DNA of 64,000 nucleotides from Ramlibacter rhizophilus (GTDB taxonomy: Bacteria; Pseudomonadota; Gammaproteobacteria; Burkholderiales; Burkholderiaceae_C). Positions 22,379-31,679 of this stretch are shown piece by piece; within the stretch, counting starts at the first letter, position 1, and each line of letters opens with the position of its first letter. Under the pieces are notes generated by a model. That model worked only from the letters and a program-made list of their open reading frames with translations, had not been told where the DNA came from and made no database searches. Location: NCBI RefSeq assembly GCF_004681965.1, contig NZ_SMLL01000006.1:62001-126000 (forward strand). Reading direction: 5' to 3'. A program made the translations under genes and the position numbers.

Positions 22379-23713
22379 TCAGGCGTGGCGGCGGATCGAC
22401 TCCGCCAGCGTGCCCACGAGCTGCTCGATGTGCGACTTCTCCACAATGTAGGGCGGTGCGATCACCAGCACGTCGCCGGCCGGTCGCACCCAGGCGCCGC
22501 GCTTGAAGCAGTCCAGGAAGATGTCGTAGGCCCGCTTGCCGGGCGTTCCGGCGATGGGCGCCAGCTCCACCGCCGACGCGCAGCCCAGGCTGCGGATGCC
22601 GATGACGTTGGGCAGGCCCTTGAGCGTCGAATGGAAGGCATCGCCCAGCACCTTGCCCATCTCGCCCGCGCGCTGGAAGAGGTTGTGCTGCTGATACAGC
22701 TGCAGCGTGGCCACCGCTGCGGCGCAGGCGACCGGATGGCCCGAGTAGGTGTAGCCGTGGAAGAACTCGACCACGTGCTCGGGCGCATCGGTCTTCATCA
22801 TCTGGTCGTACAGCTTGTCGCGGCAGACCACGCCGCCCAGCGGCTGCACGCCGTTGGTCACGCACTTGGCGAAGGTCATCATGTCGGGCACCACGCCGTA
22901 GAAGTCCGCCGCGAAGGGCGTGCCCATGCGGCCGAAGCCGGTGATCACCTCGTCGAAGATGAGGAGGATGCCGTGCTTGTCGCAGATCTCGCGCAGGCGC
23001 TTGAGGTAGCCCTGCGGCGGCAGGTACCAGCCGGCGCTGCCCGCCACCGGCTCGACGATCACCGCCGCCACGTTGCTCGGGTCGTGCAGGGGCAGGATGC
23101 GCTGCTCCAGCTCCAGCAAGGGGTCTTCCTTCCAGACCGGGTCCTTGCCATGGATGTAGGCGTTGTCCACCGGGTCGTGGATGAAGCGCATGTGGTCCAC
23201 GCGCGGCAGCATGGCCACGCCGAAGGCCTTGCGGTTGGCCGGGATGCCGCCCACGCTGATGCCACCGAAGCCCACGCCGTGGTAGCCGCGTTCACGCCCG
23301 ATGAAGACGTTGCGGTGCCCCTCGCCGCGCGCGCGGTGGTAGGCCAGCGCCACCTTCAGCGCCGTGTCCACCGCCTCGGAACCCGAGTTGCAGAACAGCA
23401 CCTTGTTCAGGTCGCCGGGCGCGAGGGCGGCGATCATGCCGGCGGCCTCGAAGGCGCGGTCGTTGGATGCCTGGAAGGTGGTGGCGTAGTCCAGCGTGTC
23501 CAGCTGGGTCTTGATGGCCTCGTTGATCTCGCGCCGGTTGTGCCCGGCGCCCACGCACCAGAGGCTGGAGATGCCGTCGATCACCTGCCGGCCGTCGTGC
23601 GTGGTCAGGTGCATGCCGTCGGCCCGCACGAACACGCGCGGCTCCTTGCGGAAATGCCGGTTGGGGGTGAAGGGCAGCCAGTGGTTGCCCGTGTCGAAAT
23701 CGTTGTAGGCCAT
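22379..23713 (-). CDS. Class III (omega) aminotransferase
   Basis: 444-residue PLP enzyme of the class III aminotransferases, closest in style to the beta-alanine or omega-amino-acid:pyruvate group. FCNSGSEAVDTALKVAL binds the cofactor phosphate, LLIFDEVITGFGRMGTPFA holds the cofactor Asp, and the Schiff-base Lys lies in MTFAKCVTNGVQPLGG. The ATG at 23713 starts MAYNDFDTGNHWLPFTPNR, as in homologues. It probably moves amino groups from an amine or omega-amino acid to pyruvate; exact substrate not determinable. It diverges from purU across 85 bp. Confidence 0.92.
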   Translation of the reverse strand: MAYNDFDTGNHWLPFTPNRHFRKEPRVFVRADGMHLTTHDGRQVIDGISSLWCVGAGHNRREINEAIKTQLDTLDYATTFQASNDRAFEAAGMIAALAPGDLNKVLFCNSGSEAVDTALKVALAYHRARGEGHRNVFIGRERGYHGVGFGGISVGGIPANRKAFGVAMLPRVDHMRFIHDPVDNAYIHGKDPVWKEDPLLELEQRILPLHDPSNVAAVIVEPVAGSAGWYLPPQGYLKRLREICDKHGILLIFDEVITGFGRMGTPFAADFYGVVPDMMTFAKCVTNGVQPLGGVVCRDKLYDQMMKTDAPEHVVEFFHGYTYSGHPVACAAAVATLQLYQQHNLFQRAGEMGKVLGDAFHSTLKGLPNVIGIRSLGCASAVELAPIAGTPGKRAYDIFLDCFKRGAWVRPAGDVLVIAPPYIVEKSHIEQLVGTLAESIRRHA

Positions 23714-23798
23714 GCCAGTCTCCTTCTTGCGTTCACTTCCCGAAGGCCCATTGTGCCGCCGACGGCCACCCTGCGGGCGCTGCGACAATCGGCGGCCT

Positions 23799-24647
23799 AT
23801 GAGCCACGCCTACATCCTCACCCTCTCGTGCCCGGACCGGCCGGGCATCGTGCATGCCGTCTCGGGGTTCCTGTTCGAGCGCGGCGGCAACATCGAAGAG
23901 GCCGCGCAGTACAACGACCGCGACACGGGGCTGTTCTTCATGCGCGTGCGCTTCGCCTGCGAGGCGCTGGGAACGCAGGAGCTCAAGACCCAGCTCGCGC
24001 AGCTCGCGACGGGCCTGCAAATGAGCTGGCGCCTGCACGAGGCGGCGCAGCCCATGCGCACCGTGATCATGGTCAGCCGCGAGGGCCATTGCCTGAACGA
24101 CCTGCTGTTCCGCTGGAAAAGCGGCCTGCTGCCGCTGGACATCCGCGCCATCGTCTCCAACCACCGCGACTTCTACCAGCTCGCGGCGAGCTACAACGTG
24201 CCCTTCCACCACATCCCGGTCAGTGCCGCGACCAAGGCCCAGGCCGAGGCCCGGCAGTACGAGATCGTCGAAGCCGAGGGCGCCGAGCTGGTGGTGCTGG
24301 CCCGCTACATGCAGATCCTGTCGGACGAGCTGTGCCGCAAGCTGGAGGGCCGGGCCATCAACATCCACCACAGCTTCCTGCCCAGCTTCAAGGGCGCCAA
24401 GCCCTACTACCAGGCGCATGACCGGGGCGTGAAGCTCATCGGCGCCACGGCCCACTACGTCACCGCCGACCTGGACGAGGGCCCCATCATCGAGCAGGAC
24501 GTCGCCCGCGTGAACCACAGCAAGACGGTGGAGGACCTCACCACCCTGGGCCGCGACACCGAAAGCCTGGTGCTGGCCCGCGCCGTGAAGTGGCACAGCG
24601 AACACCGGGTGCTGCTGAACGGGCACAAGACGGTGATCTTCAAGTAG
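23799..24647 (+). CDS. purU: Formyltetrahydrofolate deformylase
   Basis: Releases formate and tetrahydrofolate from 10-formyl-THF, balancing one-carbon pools and feeding PurT. The 282-residue protein has an N-terminal ACT domain (YILTLSCPDRPGIVHAVSGF, residues 4-23) and a formyltransferase-like domain with the catalytic Asn-His pair in INIHHSFLPSFKGAKPYYQA and Asp in DLDEGPIIEQDV. Length and order of domains are typical. Confidence 0.96.
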   Translation: MSHAYILTLSCPDRPGIVHAVSGFLFERGGNIEEAAQYNDRDTGLFFMRVRFACEALGTQELKTQLAQLATGLQMSWRLHEAAQPMRTVIMVSREGHCLNDLLFRWKSGLLPLDIRAIVSNHRDFYQLAASYNVPFHHIPVSAATKAQAEARQYEIVEAEGAELVVLARYMQILSDELCRKLEGRAINIHHSFLPSFKGAKPYYQAHDRGVKLIGATAHYVTADLDEGPIIEQDVARVNHSKTVEDLTTLGRDTESLVLARAVKWHSEHRVLLNGHKTVIFK

Positions 24648-24682
24648 AGCGCTGCGAGCGGCACCTGCCTACACTCGCTCCC

Positions 24683-26179
24683 ATGAACGCCCCCCACGAC
24701 CCTACCCCGGTTGCCGCGCGCGCCGCGCGCCAGCAGCAGGTGGTCGCGGCGCTCGCGCCGCTGCTGCCGGCAGGCGGCCTGCTCTGGCAGTCCGAGGACA
24801 CCACGCCCTACGAGTGCGACGGCCTCACGGCCTACCGGCAGCGGCCGCTGGTGGTGGCCCTGCCCGAGACCGAGGCGCAGGTGCAGGCGGTGCTGCGGGC
24901 CTGCCATGCGCTGGCGGTGCCGGTGGTGGCGCGCGGCGCCGGCACCGGCCTCTCGGGGGGCGCCATGCCGCACGCCGAGGGAGTGACGCTGTCGTTGGCG
25001 CGCTTCAACCGCATCCTGCGGGTCGATCCGGTGAGCCGCACGGCCACCGTGCAATGCGGCGTGCGCAACCTCGCCATCAGCGAGGCCGCCGCGTCGTACG
25101 GCCTGTACTACGCGCCCGATCCGTCCAGCCAGATCGCCTGCACCATCGGCGGCAACGTGGCCGAGAACTCGGGCGGGGTGCACTGCCTCAAGTACGGCCT
25201 GACCCTGCACAACGTGCTGGAGGTGCGCGGCTTCACCGTCGAAGGCGAACCGGTGACCTTCGGCAGCCGCGCGCTGGACGTGCCGGGCTTCGACCTGCTG
25301 AGCGTGGCGGTCGGAAGCGAAGGCATGCTGGCCATCACCACCGAGGTCACCGTGAAGCTGGTGCCCAAGCCGCAACTGGCGCGCTGCATCATGGCCAGCT
25401 TCGACGACGTGCGAAAGGCCGGGGACGCCGTGGCCGCCGTCATCGCCGCCGGCATCATCCCGGCCGGGCTGGAGATGATGGACAAGCCCATGACGGCGGC
25501 CGTGGAAGACTTCGTGCGCGCCGGCTACGACCTGACGGCCGAGGCCATCCTGCTGTGCGAGAGCGACGGCACGCCCGAGGAGGTGGAAGAGGAGATCGGC
25601 CGCATGAGCGAGGTGCTGCGCGCGGCTGGCGCCACCGCCATCGCCGTGAGCCGCGACGAGGCCGAGCGGCTGCGCTTCTGGAGCGGGCGCAAGAACGCCT
25701 TCCCGGCCTCGGGCCGCATCAGTCCGGACTACATGTGCATGGACTCGACCATCCCGCGCAAGCGGCTGGCCGACATCCTGCTGGCCATCCAGGCCATGGA
25801 GCGCAAGTACGGCCTGCGCTGCGCCAACGTGTTCCATGCCGGCGACGGCAACCTGCATCCGCTGATCCTCTTCGACGCCAATGACCCCGACCAGCTGCAC
25901 CGCTGCGAGCTCTTCGGCGCCGACATCCTGGAGACCAGCGTGGCCATGGGCGGCACGGTGACCGGGGAGCATGGCGTGGGCGTGGAGAAGCTCAACTCCA
26001 TGTGCGTGCAGTTCTCGCCCGAGGAACGCGAGCAGATGCTGGGCCTCAAGCGCGCCTTCGATCCGCAAGGGCTGCTGAACCCCGGCAAGGTGATCCCCAC
26101 CCTGAACCGGTGCGCCGAGTACGGAAAGATGCTGGTGCGGGGCGGCAAGATCGCCCACCCGGAGCTGGAACGGCTCTGA
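24683..26179 (+). CDS. glcD: FAD-linked oxidase, glycolate oxidase subunit GlcD-like
   Basis: 498-residue flavoprotein with an N-terminal FAD-binding PCMH domain (VVARGAGTGLSGGAMPH near residue 75 and CTIGGNVAENSGGVHCLKYG near 155) and a C-terminal oxidase domain with NVFHAGDGNLHPL and GTVTGEHGVGVEKL. This matches GlcD of glycolate oxidase; D-lactate dehydrogenases share the fold. In other genomes glcE and glcF follow, but here the next gene is convergent 6 bp later, so the remaining subunits must lie elsewhere or the protein acts alone. The symbol is therefore family-level. Confidence 0.88.
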   Translation: MNAPHDPTPVAARAARQQQVVAALAPLLPAGGLLWQSEDTTPYECDGLTAYRQRPLVVALPETEAQVQAVLRACHALAVPVVARGAGTGLSGGAMPHAEGVTLSLARFNRILRVDPVSRTATVQCGVRNLAISEAAASYGLYYAPDPSSQIACTIGGNVAENSGGVHCLKYGLTLHNVLEVRGFTVEGEPVTFGSRALDVPGFDLLSVAVGSEGMLAITTEVTVKLVPKPQLARCIMASFDDVRKAGDAVAAVIAAGIIPAGLEMMDKPMTAAVEDFVRAGYDLTAEAILLCESDGTPEEVEEEIGRMSEVLRAAGATAIAVSRDEAERLRFWSGRKNAFPASGRISPDYMCMDSTIPRKRLADILLAIQAMERKYGLRCANVFHAGDGNLHPLILFDANDPDQLHRCELFGADILETSVAMGGTVTGEHGVGVEKLNSMCVQFSPEEREQMLGLKRAFDPQGLLNPGKVIPTLNRCAEYGKMLVRGGKIAHPELERL

Positions 26180-26185
26180 GCCCGG

Positions 26186-26980
26186 CTACGGCTCCAGCTT
26201 CGTGAGGCCCAGGCACAGATCCTCCCAGGCCTTCCCCTTGTCCCCCGGGTTGCGCAGCAGGTAGGCCGGCGGGTAGCTCACCACGACCGGGACGCCCTGG
26301 AACTCGTGCACGCCGCCCCGAAGGCGTCCCAGGGGCTCGGTGCTTCCCAGCAGGCTCTGCACCGCCAGCCGGCCCAGGGCCAGGATGACGCGCGGCTGGA
26401 GCAGTGCGACTTGCCGGCGCAGGTGGGCCGCGCAGCTTGCGAGCTCCTGCGGCGCGGGCGGGCGGTTGCCCGGCGGGCGGCACTTGATGGCGGTGGTGAG
26501 GTAGGCGCCCTGCTGCCGGTCCACGCCCACGGCACGCAGCATGTTGTCCAGCAGCTGACCGGCCTGGCCGGCGAAAGGCTCGCCGCGCAGGTCCTCCTCC
26601 TCGCCCGGGGCGTCGCCCACGACCATCCATGCCGCCTGCCGGTCCCCCGCGCCGAAGACCGCCTGCCGGCGCCCCTGGCACAGGCCGCAGGCCTGGCAGC
26701 CGGCCACGGCCTGGCCGAGCGTGTCCCAGTCCATGGCCTCGACGTCGAGCGATGCAGGCACCTGGCCCGCGGCCGGCGCGGCCGCGGCTTCGAACGCAGG
26801 CGGCGGGGCGGGCGCCGCTTCGACCGGCCTGGCCGGTGCCTGCTCGCGCACGGTCGCACGCGCGGGTGGGCTTGCACGCGCGGGCGCGGGCACGGCGGCA
26901 TCCGACGCCGGCGGCTCGAACAGGCGGATGCCCATTTCCGCCAGCATCGCGCGCTGGCGGGCGTCGAGGGACAGGCTCAC
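26186..26980 (-). CDS. Type 4 (Fe-S) uracil-DNA glycosylase
   Basis: 264-residue DNA repair enzyme that removes uracil. A variable Ala/Pro-rich linker (residues ~25-80) precedes the catalytic domain. Cluster ligands are visible as C95 and C98 (CQACGLC), C167 (AIKCRPP) and C183 (ASCAAHL). The active-site GDAPGEEED (residues 122-130) corresponds to the family's GExPGxxED. The start is GTG at 26980. It is the third gene of tsaB-rimI-udg, with 10 bp to rimI. Confidence 0.93.
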   Translation of the reverse strand: MSLSLDARQRAMLAEMGIRLFEPPASDAAVPAPARASPPARATVREQAPARPVEAAPAPPPAFEAAAAPAAGQVPASLDVEAMDWDTLGQAVAGCQACGLCQGRRQAVFGAGDRQAAWMVVGDAPGEEEDLRGEPFAGQAGQLLDNMLRAVGVDRQQGAYLTTAIKCRPPGNRPPAPQELASCAAHLRRQVALLQPRVILALGRLAVQSLLGSTEPLGRLRGGVHEFQGVPVVVSYPPAYLLRNPGDKGKAWEDLCLGLTKLEP

Positions 26981-26990
26981 CGGGGCGTCC

Positions 26991-27458
26991 TCACAGCTTC
27001 AGGCTCATGACGATGGCGTCTTCGCGCTGGCCGGCCGCGGCCGGGTAGTAGGCGGGCCGGCGCCCCACGGTGCGGAAGCCCACGTGCTCGTACAGGCGCT
27101 GCGCCGGCAGGTTGCTCACGCGCACTTCCAGCCACAGCCACTCGGCCCCCTTGCCGCGCGCCCAGGTGGCCAGCGCCTCCAGCATGACGCGGCCCCAGCC
27201 GCGCCCCTGCAGGGCCGGATCGACGGTGAGGTTGAGGAGGTGGACCTCGTCCAGGCCCTTCATGGCCACGAAGTAGCCGAGCACTGCGCCCTCGGCGACC
27301 AGCAGCTGGGCCTGGTAGCCGGCGCGCAGCGAGTCGCTGAAGTTGCCGCGCGACCAGGGAAACTCGTAGGCCCGGGTCTCGATGTCCATGACGGCCTCCA
27401 GCCTTGCCTCGGACATGGCTTCGAACTCGGCTTCGGCGGCGTGGACCAGGGCGTTCAT
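26991..27458 (-). CDS. rimI: Ribosomal protein S18 alanine N-acetyltransferase
   Basis: 155-residue GNAT acetyltransferase. The acetyl-CoA-binding loop reads QGRGWGRVMLEAL and the C-terminal block RLYEHVGFRTVGRRPAYYP followed by EDAIVMSLKL is characteristic of RimI. Its ATG overlaps the tsaB stop codon by 4 bp (ATGA), so the two are translationally coupled, a frequent pairing in proteobacteria. Confidence 0.94.
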   Translation of the reverse strand: MNALVHAAEAEFEAMSEARLEAVMDIETRAYEFPWSRGNFSDSLRAGYQAQLLVAEGAVLGYFVAMKGLDEVHLLNLTVDPALQGRGWGRVMLEALATWARGKGAEWLWLEVRVSNLPAQRLYEHVGFRTVGRRPAYYPAAAGQREDAIVMSLKL

Positions 27459-28186
27459 GCGACTGCGGGTGGAGCCGGAAATTCGGGAGACGTTTCGCCG
27501 CGGGCGGCGAGGCGCTCCTGCGTCGTCTGGGCGACTTTATCGCGGATGTACAGCGGCAGGGCCTCGCCCGGTGCCACGGCGCCGCCGCGCGCGATGAGGC
27601 TGGGGGCCAGGCGCAACAGCGCGGCGGCCGTGGGCGCTGCCGGCAGGCGCTCGGCGCCTGCGGGAAGCCGCTCGCCGAGGGTTGCGAAGGCATTGCCGGC
27701 CAGCACGAAACCCGCCGGCACGACCAGCGCCTCCGGCGGGCCGAGGCGGATCGGCCCCAGCCGCTGCCACTGGCCCTGCGCGTGCTCGTAGTCGGCCGAG
27801 TACACCTCGCCCATGCGGGCGTCGATCACCGCCGCCACCCGCTCGGCGCCGTGGCGCTCGCGCGCATCCTCGGCCACCGCCATCAGGGTCTCGACCGGCA
27901 GCACGGGCAGGCCGGCGCCCCAGGCCAGGCCCTGGGCCACGGCGCAGGCGGTGCGCAGGCCCGTGAAGGAGCCCGGCCCCTGGCCGAACACGATGGCGTC
28001 GAGCCGCGCGAGGGGAAGCGAGGCGTCGCGCAGCAGATCCATGAGCGCGGGCACCAGCGCCGCCGAGGCGGCGCGGCCGCCCTCGGCCTCGCGCGCGAGC
28101 AGGCGCCGGCCGCTGCCGTCGTTCCAGGCGAGCGCGACCGACAGCGACTCGGTGCTGGTGTCGAAGGCAAGAAGGTTCTGGGGCAC
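27455..28186 (-). CDS. tsaB: tRNA threonylcarbamoyladenosine biosynthesis protein TsaB
   Basis: 243-residue ASKHA-fold partner of TsaD and TsaE in making the t6A37 modification of ANN-decoding tRNAs. The N-terminus LLAFDTSTESLSVAL and the IVFGQGPGSFTGLRTACAVA stretch are diagnostic. The start is taken as GTG 28186, directly before QNLLAFDTS; the only upstream ATG (28240) would overlap dacB. Together with tsaC at 30.7-31.7 kb the window holds two of the four t6A genes. Confidence 0.94.
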   Translation of the reverse strand: MPQNLLAFDTSTESLSVALAWNDGSGRRLLAREAEGGRAASAALVPALMDLLRDASLPLARLDAIVFGQGPGSFTGLRTACAVAQGLAWGAGLPVLPVETLMAVAEDARERHGAERVAAVIDARMGEVYSADYEHAQGQWQRLGPIRLGPPEALVVPAGFVLAGNAFATLGERLPAGAERLPAAPTAAALLRLAPSLIARGGAVAPGEALPLYIRDKVAQTTQERLAARGETSPEFPAPPAVA

Positions 28187-28238
28187 GTCAGGCGCAGCAG
28201 GGGGGAACCCGCGATTATCCCGCCGACCATAATCCCGC

Positions 28239-29645
28239 ATGCCCGCTCCCCCACGCCTTGCCCGCTGGCTGCTGCTGGCCGCCACGTCCCTGCTGCCACT
28301 GGCCGCCACGGCCCGGGGCCTGCCGCCGGAGGTCGCGGCGGCGCTGGCGAAAAGCCGCATTCCCGAGGACAGCGTGACGCTGATGGTGGCCGATGCCGAG
28401 GGGCGGCGGCGCCCGCGGCTGGCGCACCGCACCGACGCCAGCGTCAACCCGGCTTCGGTCACCAAGCTGGTCACCACCTTCGCCGCGCTGGAGCTGCTCG
28501 GGCCCGCCTTCACCTGGAACACGCCCGTGCTGATCGACGGGCCGGTGCGGGACGGCACGCTGCAGGGCAACCTGTACCTGAAGGGCCAGGGCGACCCCAA
28601 GCTCGTGGCCGAGCGCCTCTGGCTGCTGCTGCGGCGCGTGCAGGGCCTGGGCATCCGGCGCATCGCCGGCGACATCGTGATCGACCGCAGCGCCTTCGCG
28701 GTGCCCGCGCAGGACCCGGCGGCCTTCGACGGCGAGCCCCTGCGCCCCTACAACGCCGCGCCCGACGCGCTGCTGGTGAACTTCCGGGCGGTGCTGCTGC
28801 ACTTCACGCCCCTGGGCGACGCGGCCCGGGTGCAGATGGAGCCGCCCCTGGCCGGCGTGCAGGTGCCGCGCAGCGTGCCCCTGGCGAACGGGCCGTGCAA
28901 CGACTGGCGCGGCGCGCTCAAGGCCGATTTCAGCGACCCGGCGCGCGTGCGCCTGGAGGGGACGTATCCGGCTGCGTGCGGCGCGCGCAGCTGGCCCCTG
29001 GCCGGGGCCGATCCGGCCGCCCACGCGGGCCGTGCCGTCGCCGGGCTGTGGCAGGAGCTGGGCGGCGCATTGGACGGCGTGGTGCGCGAGGGCGCGGCGC
29101 CCGCGGGGGCGCAGGCGGTGGTGGAGTCGGTCTCGCCGACGCTGGCCGAGGTGGTGCGCGACGTCAACAAGTACAGCAACAACGTGATGGCCCAGCAGGT
29201 GTTCCTCACCCTGAGCCTGCAGCGCCTGGGGCAGGGCACGCCACAGGCCTCGCGCGAGCTGGTGCAGCAGTGGTGGCGCGAGCGCCTGGGCGGCGAGCCG
29301 CCCCAGCTGGGGAACGGATCAGGCCTGTCGCGCGAGGAGCGCATCACCGCCGCGCAGCTGGCCCGCCTGCTGCAGCACGCCTGGGCCTCGCCGCTGATGC
29401 CGGAGTTCATCGCCTCACTGCCGGTCAGCGGGCTCGACGGCACCGCGCGCCGCACCGGGGCGCTCGCCGCCGGGCGGGCGCACCTGAAGACCGGAAGCCT
29501 GCGTGACGTGACCGGCGTGGCCGGCTATGTGCACCTGCCGGACGGACGCCGGCGCGTGCTGGTGGCGATCGCCAACCACCCCCGGGCCGGCGAGTTCCGG
29601 CCGGTGATCGATGCGCTGATCGACTGGACCCTGCGCGAGCCCTGA
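28239..29645 (+). CDS. dacB: D-alanyl-D-alanine carboxypeptidase/endopeptidase (PBP4 class)
   Basis: 468-residue class C penicillin-binding protein that trims and cleaves peptidoglycan cross-links. It has a cleavable signal peptide (residues 1-25, ending TARG), the SxxK motif S73-V-T-K76, SxN as YSNNVMAQQ near residue 310 and KTG as HLKTGSLRDVTG near residue 417. Domains II and III of the DacB type are inserted between SxxK and SxN. It diverges from tsaB across 52 bp. Confidence 0.95.
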   Translation: MPAPPRLARWLLLAATSLLPLAATARGLPPEVAAALAKSRIPEDSVTLMVADAEGRRRPRLAHRTDASVNPASVTKLVTTFAALELLGPAFTWNTPVLIDGPVRDGTLQGNLYLKGQGDPKLVAERLWLLLRRVQGLGIRRIAGDIVIDRSAFAVPAQDPAAFDGEPLRPYNAAPDALLVNFRAVLLHFTPLGDAARVQMEPPLAGVQVPRSVPLANGPCNDWRGALKADFSDPARVRLEGTYPAACGARSWPLAGADPAAHAGRAVAGLWQELGGALDGVVREGAAPAGAQAVVESVSPTLAEVVRDVNKYSNNVMAQQVFLTLSLQRLGQGTPQASRELVQQWWRERLGGEPPQLGNGSGLSREERITAAQLARLLQHAWASPLMPEFIASLPVSGLDGTARRTGALAAGRAHLKTGSLRDVTGVAGYVHLPDGRRRVLVAIANHPRAGEFRPVIDALIDWTLREP

Positions 29646-29657
29646 GGCGCGATGCGC

Positions 29658-30611
29658 CTACCAGCGCGCGCGGATGCGGTCGTAGGCGTAGTCGCCGAAG
29701 AGGCGCTGCGCGGCGGGGCTGGGATAGATCGCGTCGGCGAAGAACCAGGCGTTGCGGTCGATGCCGCTACGCACCGTGTCCGGGGTGCACAGGGCCGAAT
29801 TGACCTGTCCCGCGCCGATGCCGATGCCGGGGCCCGGATCGACCGAGGTGCAGGCCGCTTCCGTGACGTTGGACAGGCCGTAGCCGCCCGGCCCGGCGGT
29901 CACCAGGTTGTAGTAGAGGGCGGCGTCCACGTAGAGCACGCGCGCACCCAGGTCCACGATGGAGATCAGCAGCGAGTCGTTGAAGCGCGTGGTGTAGCTC
30001 TCCAGCAGCGCCTTCTGGTTCGTGGCGATGGCCCAGGGGGTGCGGCCGAGGTTGTAGGGACCCACCACCGTCACGTGCCGCGCCCCGGCGTTCACCAGCC
30101 GGCGCACCTGGTTGCCCAGCGCCGTCCCGGCAGCGGCGATGTCAGCCTGGGCCTGCGCGGCGGTCTGCGCACCGGCCTGCGTCTGGCCGACCTCGGCCAC
30201 GATGTCGGCGATGCCGGCGGCCACGACCACCAGGTCGTTCTCGGCGAAGCTGCCGCCACCGGCGAAGAAGGCGTCGATCTGCTCGGCCACCGTGGGCGTT
30301 GCGGTGCTGCCGGCCGCGTCGGGCTCGGCCACCACGCGGGCATTGCCGGTGGCGTAGCTGGTGCCGCCCGCGCTGGACGGTGCCAGCGACAGGCCGTAGC
30401 GCTGCGCGAGCTGCGCCGTCCAGTTGTTCACCGTGCCGTCGTTGATGGTGTAGCGCGAGCCGCCCTGGCCCAGGTCGGCGAAGCCGTCGCCGAAGACGAC
30501 CAGGCGCCGCGGCTGCAGCTGCGACTCGACCTCACCGCCACCGCAGGCGGCCAGCAGGCCGGACAGGCAGGCCGCTCCGAGCAGGGCGCGGCGCGTGCGT
30601 TGAAAACTCAT
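29658..30611 (-). CDS. GDSL/SGNH-fold lipoprotein lacking catalytic residues (probable pseudoenzyme)
   Basis: 317-residue protein with a lipoprotein signal (lipobox LLAAC, Cys23) and an SGNH-hydrolase fold of the outer-membrane esterase type. Fold landmarks are present: LVVFGDGFADLG (block I), GGTSYATGNARV (block II), VVVAAGIADIV (block III) and FADAIYPSPAAQRLFGDYA (block V). The catalytic residues are not: the block I Ser is Gly43, the block III Asn is Ala135, and the block V His is Tyr296, while Asp293 remains. The reading frame is intact and normal in composition, so this looks like a retained non-catalytic protein rather than a dead gene. No autotransporter barrel follows. Function unknown; ligand binding at the cell envelope is conceivable. 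Confidence 0.85.
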   Translation of the reverse strand: MSFQRTRRALLGAACLSGLLAACGGGEVESQLQPRRLVVFGDGFADLGQGGSRYTINDGTVNNWTAQLAQRYGLSLAPSSAGGTSYATGNARVVAEPDAAGSTATPTVAEQIDAFFAGGGSFAENDLVVVAAGIADIVAEVGQTQAGAQTAAQAQADIAAAGTALGNQVRRLVNAGARHVTVVGPYNLGRTPWAIATNQKALLESYTTRFNDSLLISIVDLGARVLYVDAALYYNLVTAGPGGYGLSNVTEAACTSVDPGPGIGIGAGQVNSALCTPDTVRSGIDRNAWFFADAIYPSPAAQRLFGDYAYDRIRARW

Positions 30612-30682
30612 GGAACTCGTCTCCAGGGATGAACGGACATCAGGGCAGCCGGGGAGTGTAGCGAGCGGCAGCCAGGCTCACT

Positions 30683-31675
30683 TCAGGCGGCCGCGCGGCG
30701 CAGGCGGTCCTGCACGCCCGCCCATTCCGGGGCATCGGGCGGCGTCTCGATCCAGATCAGGCGCACACCCTGCGCGTCGAACTCGCGCAGCACGGCGAAC
30801 AGCTCTCGCGCGGCCTGCGCGGCGTCGTCGGGCATGGGGCGCAGCAGCAAGCCGGGCGAGGCGGTGCGCAGCCCGGTGCGGGCCCACACCGCGATGCCGG
30901 CGGCGTCCCGCCCCAGCACGTCCAGGGCCGCCTGCAGGCTCTTGCCGTCCATGAGGCGGACCTTGGCCTGCGGTGCGTAATGCGACTCCAGGGTGCCCGA
31001 GGCGCGCGGCGCGGGCTGTGCCAGTTCCTGCGGATCGCGCAGGCGCTCGCCACAGGTGGCCTCGATCTGCGCGCGCGTGAGCACGCCGGGGCGCAGCAGC
31101 ACCGGCACGCCCCGTGTGCAGTCCACGATGGCCGACTCGATGCCGACCTCGCAGGCGCCGCCATCGAGCACCAGCAGCCCGGCGCCGAACTCGCTTTCCA
31201 CATGGGCGGCCGTGGTGGCGCTCACGCGGCCGAAGCGGTTGGCGCTGGGCGCGGCCAGGCCGGACAGCGGCGGATCGAGCCGGGCGCATGCCTGCAGCAG
31301 GGCCCGGGCCACCGGGTGGGCCGGACAGCGCAGGCCGATGCTCGGGTGGCCGCCGGCCGCCGCCTGGGCGACCTCCGGACGTCGCGGCAGGATGAGGGTG
31401 AGCGGACCCGGCCAGAAGGCGTCCATCAGCCGCTGCGCCACGGGCGGGATGTCGGCGGCGAAGCGCCGTGCGCCCTCGGCGTCGCTCACGTGCACGATGA
31501 GCGGGTGGTCGCTCGGCCGGCCCTTGGCGCGGAAGATGCCGGCCACCGCCTCGTCGCTCGCGGCATCGGCGCCCAGGCCGTAGACGGTTTCGGTAGGAAA
31601 GCCCACCAGCGCGCCGCGGGCCAGCGCGCGTGCGGCCTCGCCGATGGCCGAAGGAGAACGCCCGTCCAGGATCAC
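30683..31675 (-). CDS. tsaC: L-threonylcarbamoyladenylate synthase (Sua5/YwlC type)
   Basis: Makes threonylcarbamoyl-AMP from threonine, bicarbonate and ATP for tRNA t6A. The 330-residue length with a C-terminal extension is the Sua5 form: the YrdC-like domain (GFPTETVYGLGADA, KGRPSDHPLIVH, SGLAAPSANRFGRVS) covers ~200 residues, then a linker with SGTLESHYAPQAKV and the Sua5 domain. The start is probably GTG 31675, 4 bp after the purK stop; ATG 31717 would overlap purK. It is the last gene of purE-purK-tsaC. Confidence 0.94.
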   Translation of the reverse strand: MILDGRSPSAIGEAARALARGALVGFPTETVYGLGADAASDEAVAGIFRAKGRPSDHPLIVHVSDAEGARRFAADIPPVAQRLMDAFWPGPLTLILPRRPEVAQAAAGGHPSIGLRCPAHPVARALLQACARLDPPLSGLAAPSANRFGRVSATTAAHVESEFGAGLLVLDGGACEVGIESAIVDCTRGVPVLLRPGVLTRAQIEATCGERLRDPQELAQPAPRASGTLESHYAPQAKVRLMDGKSLQAALDVLGRDAAGIAVWARTGLRTASPGLLLRPMPDDAAQAARELFAVLREFDAQGVRLIWIETPPDAPEWAGVQDRLRRAAA

Positions 31676-31679
31676 GGCG

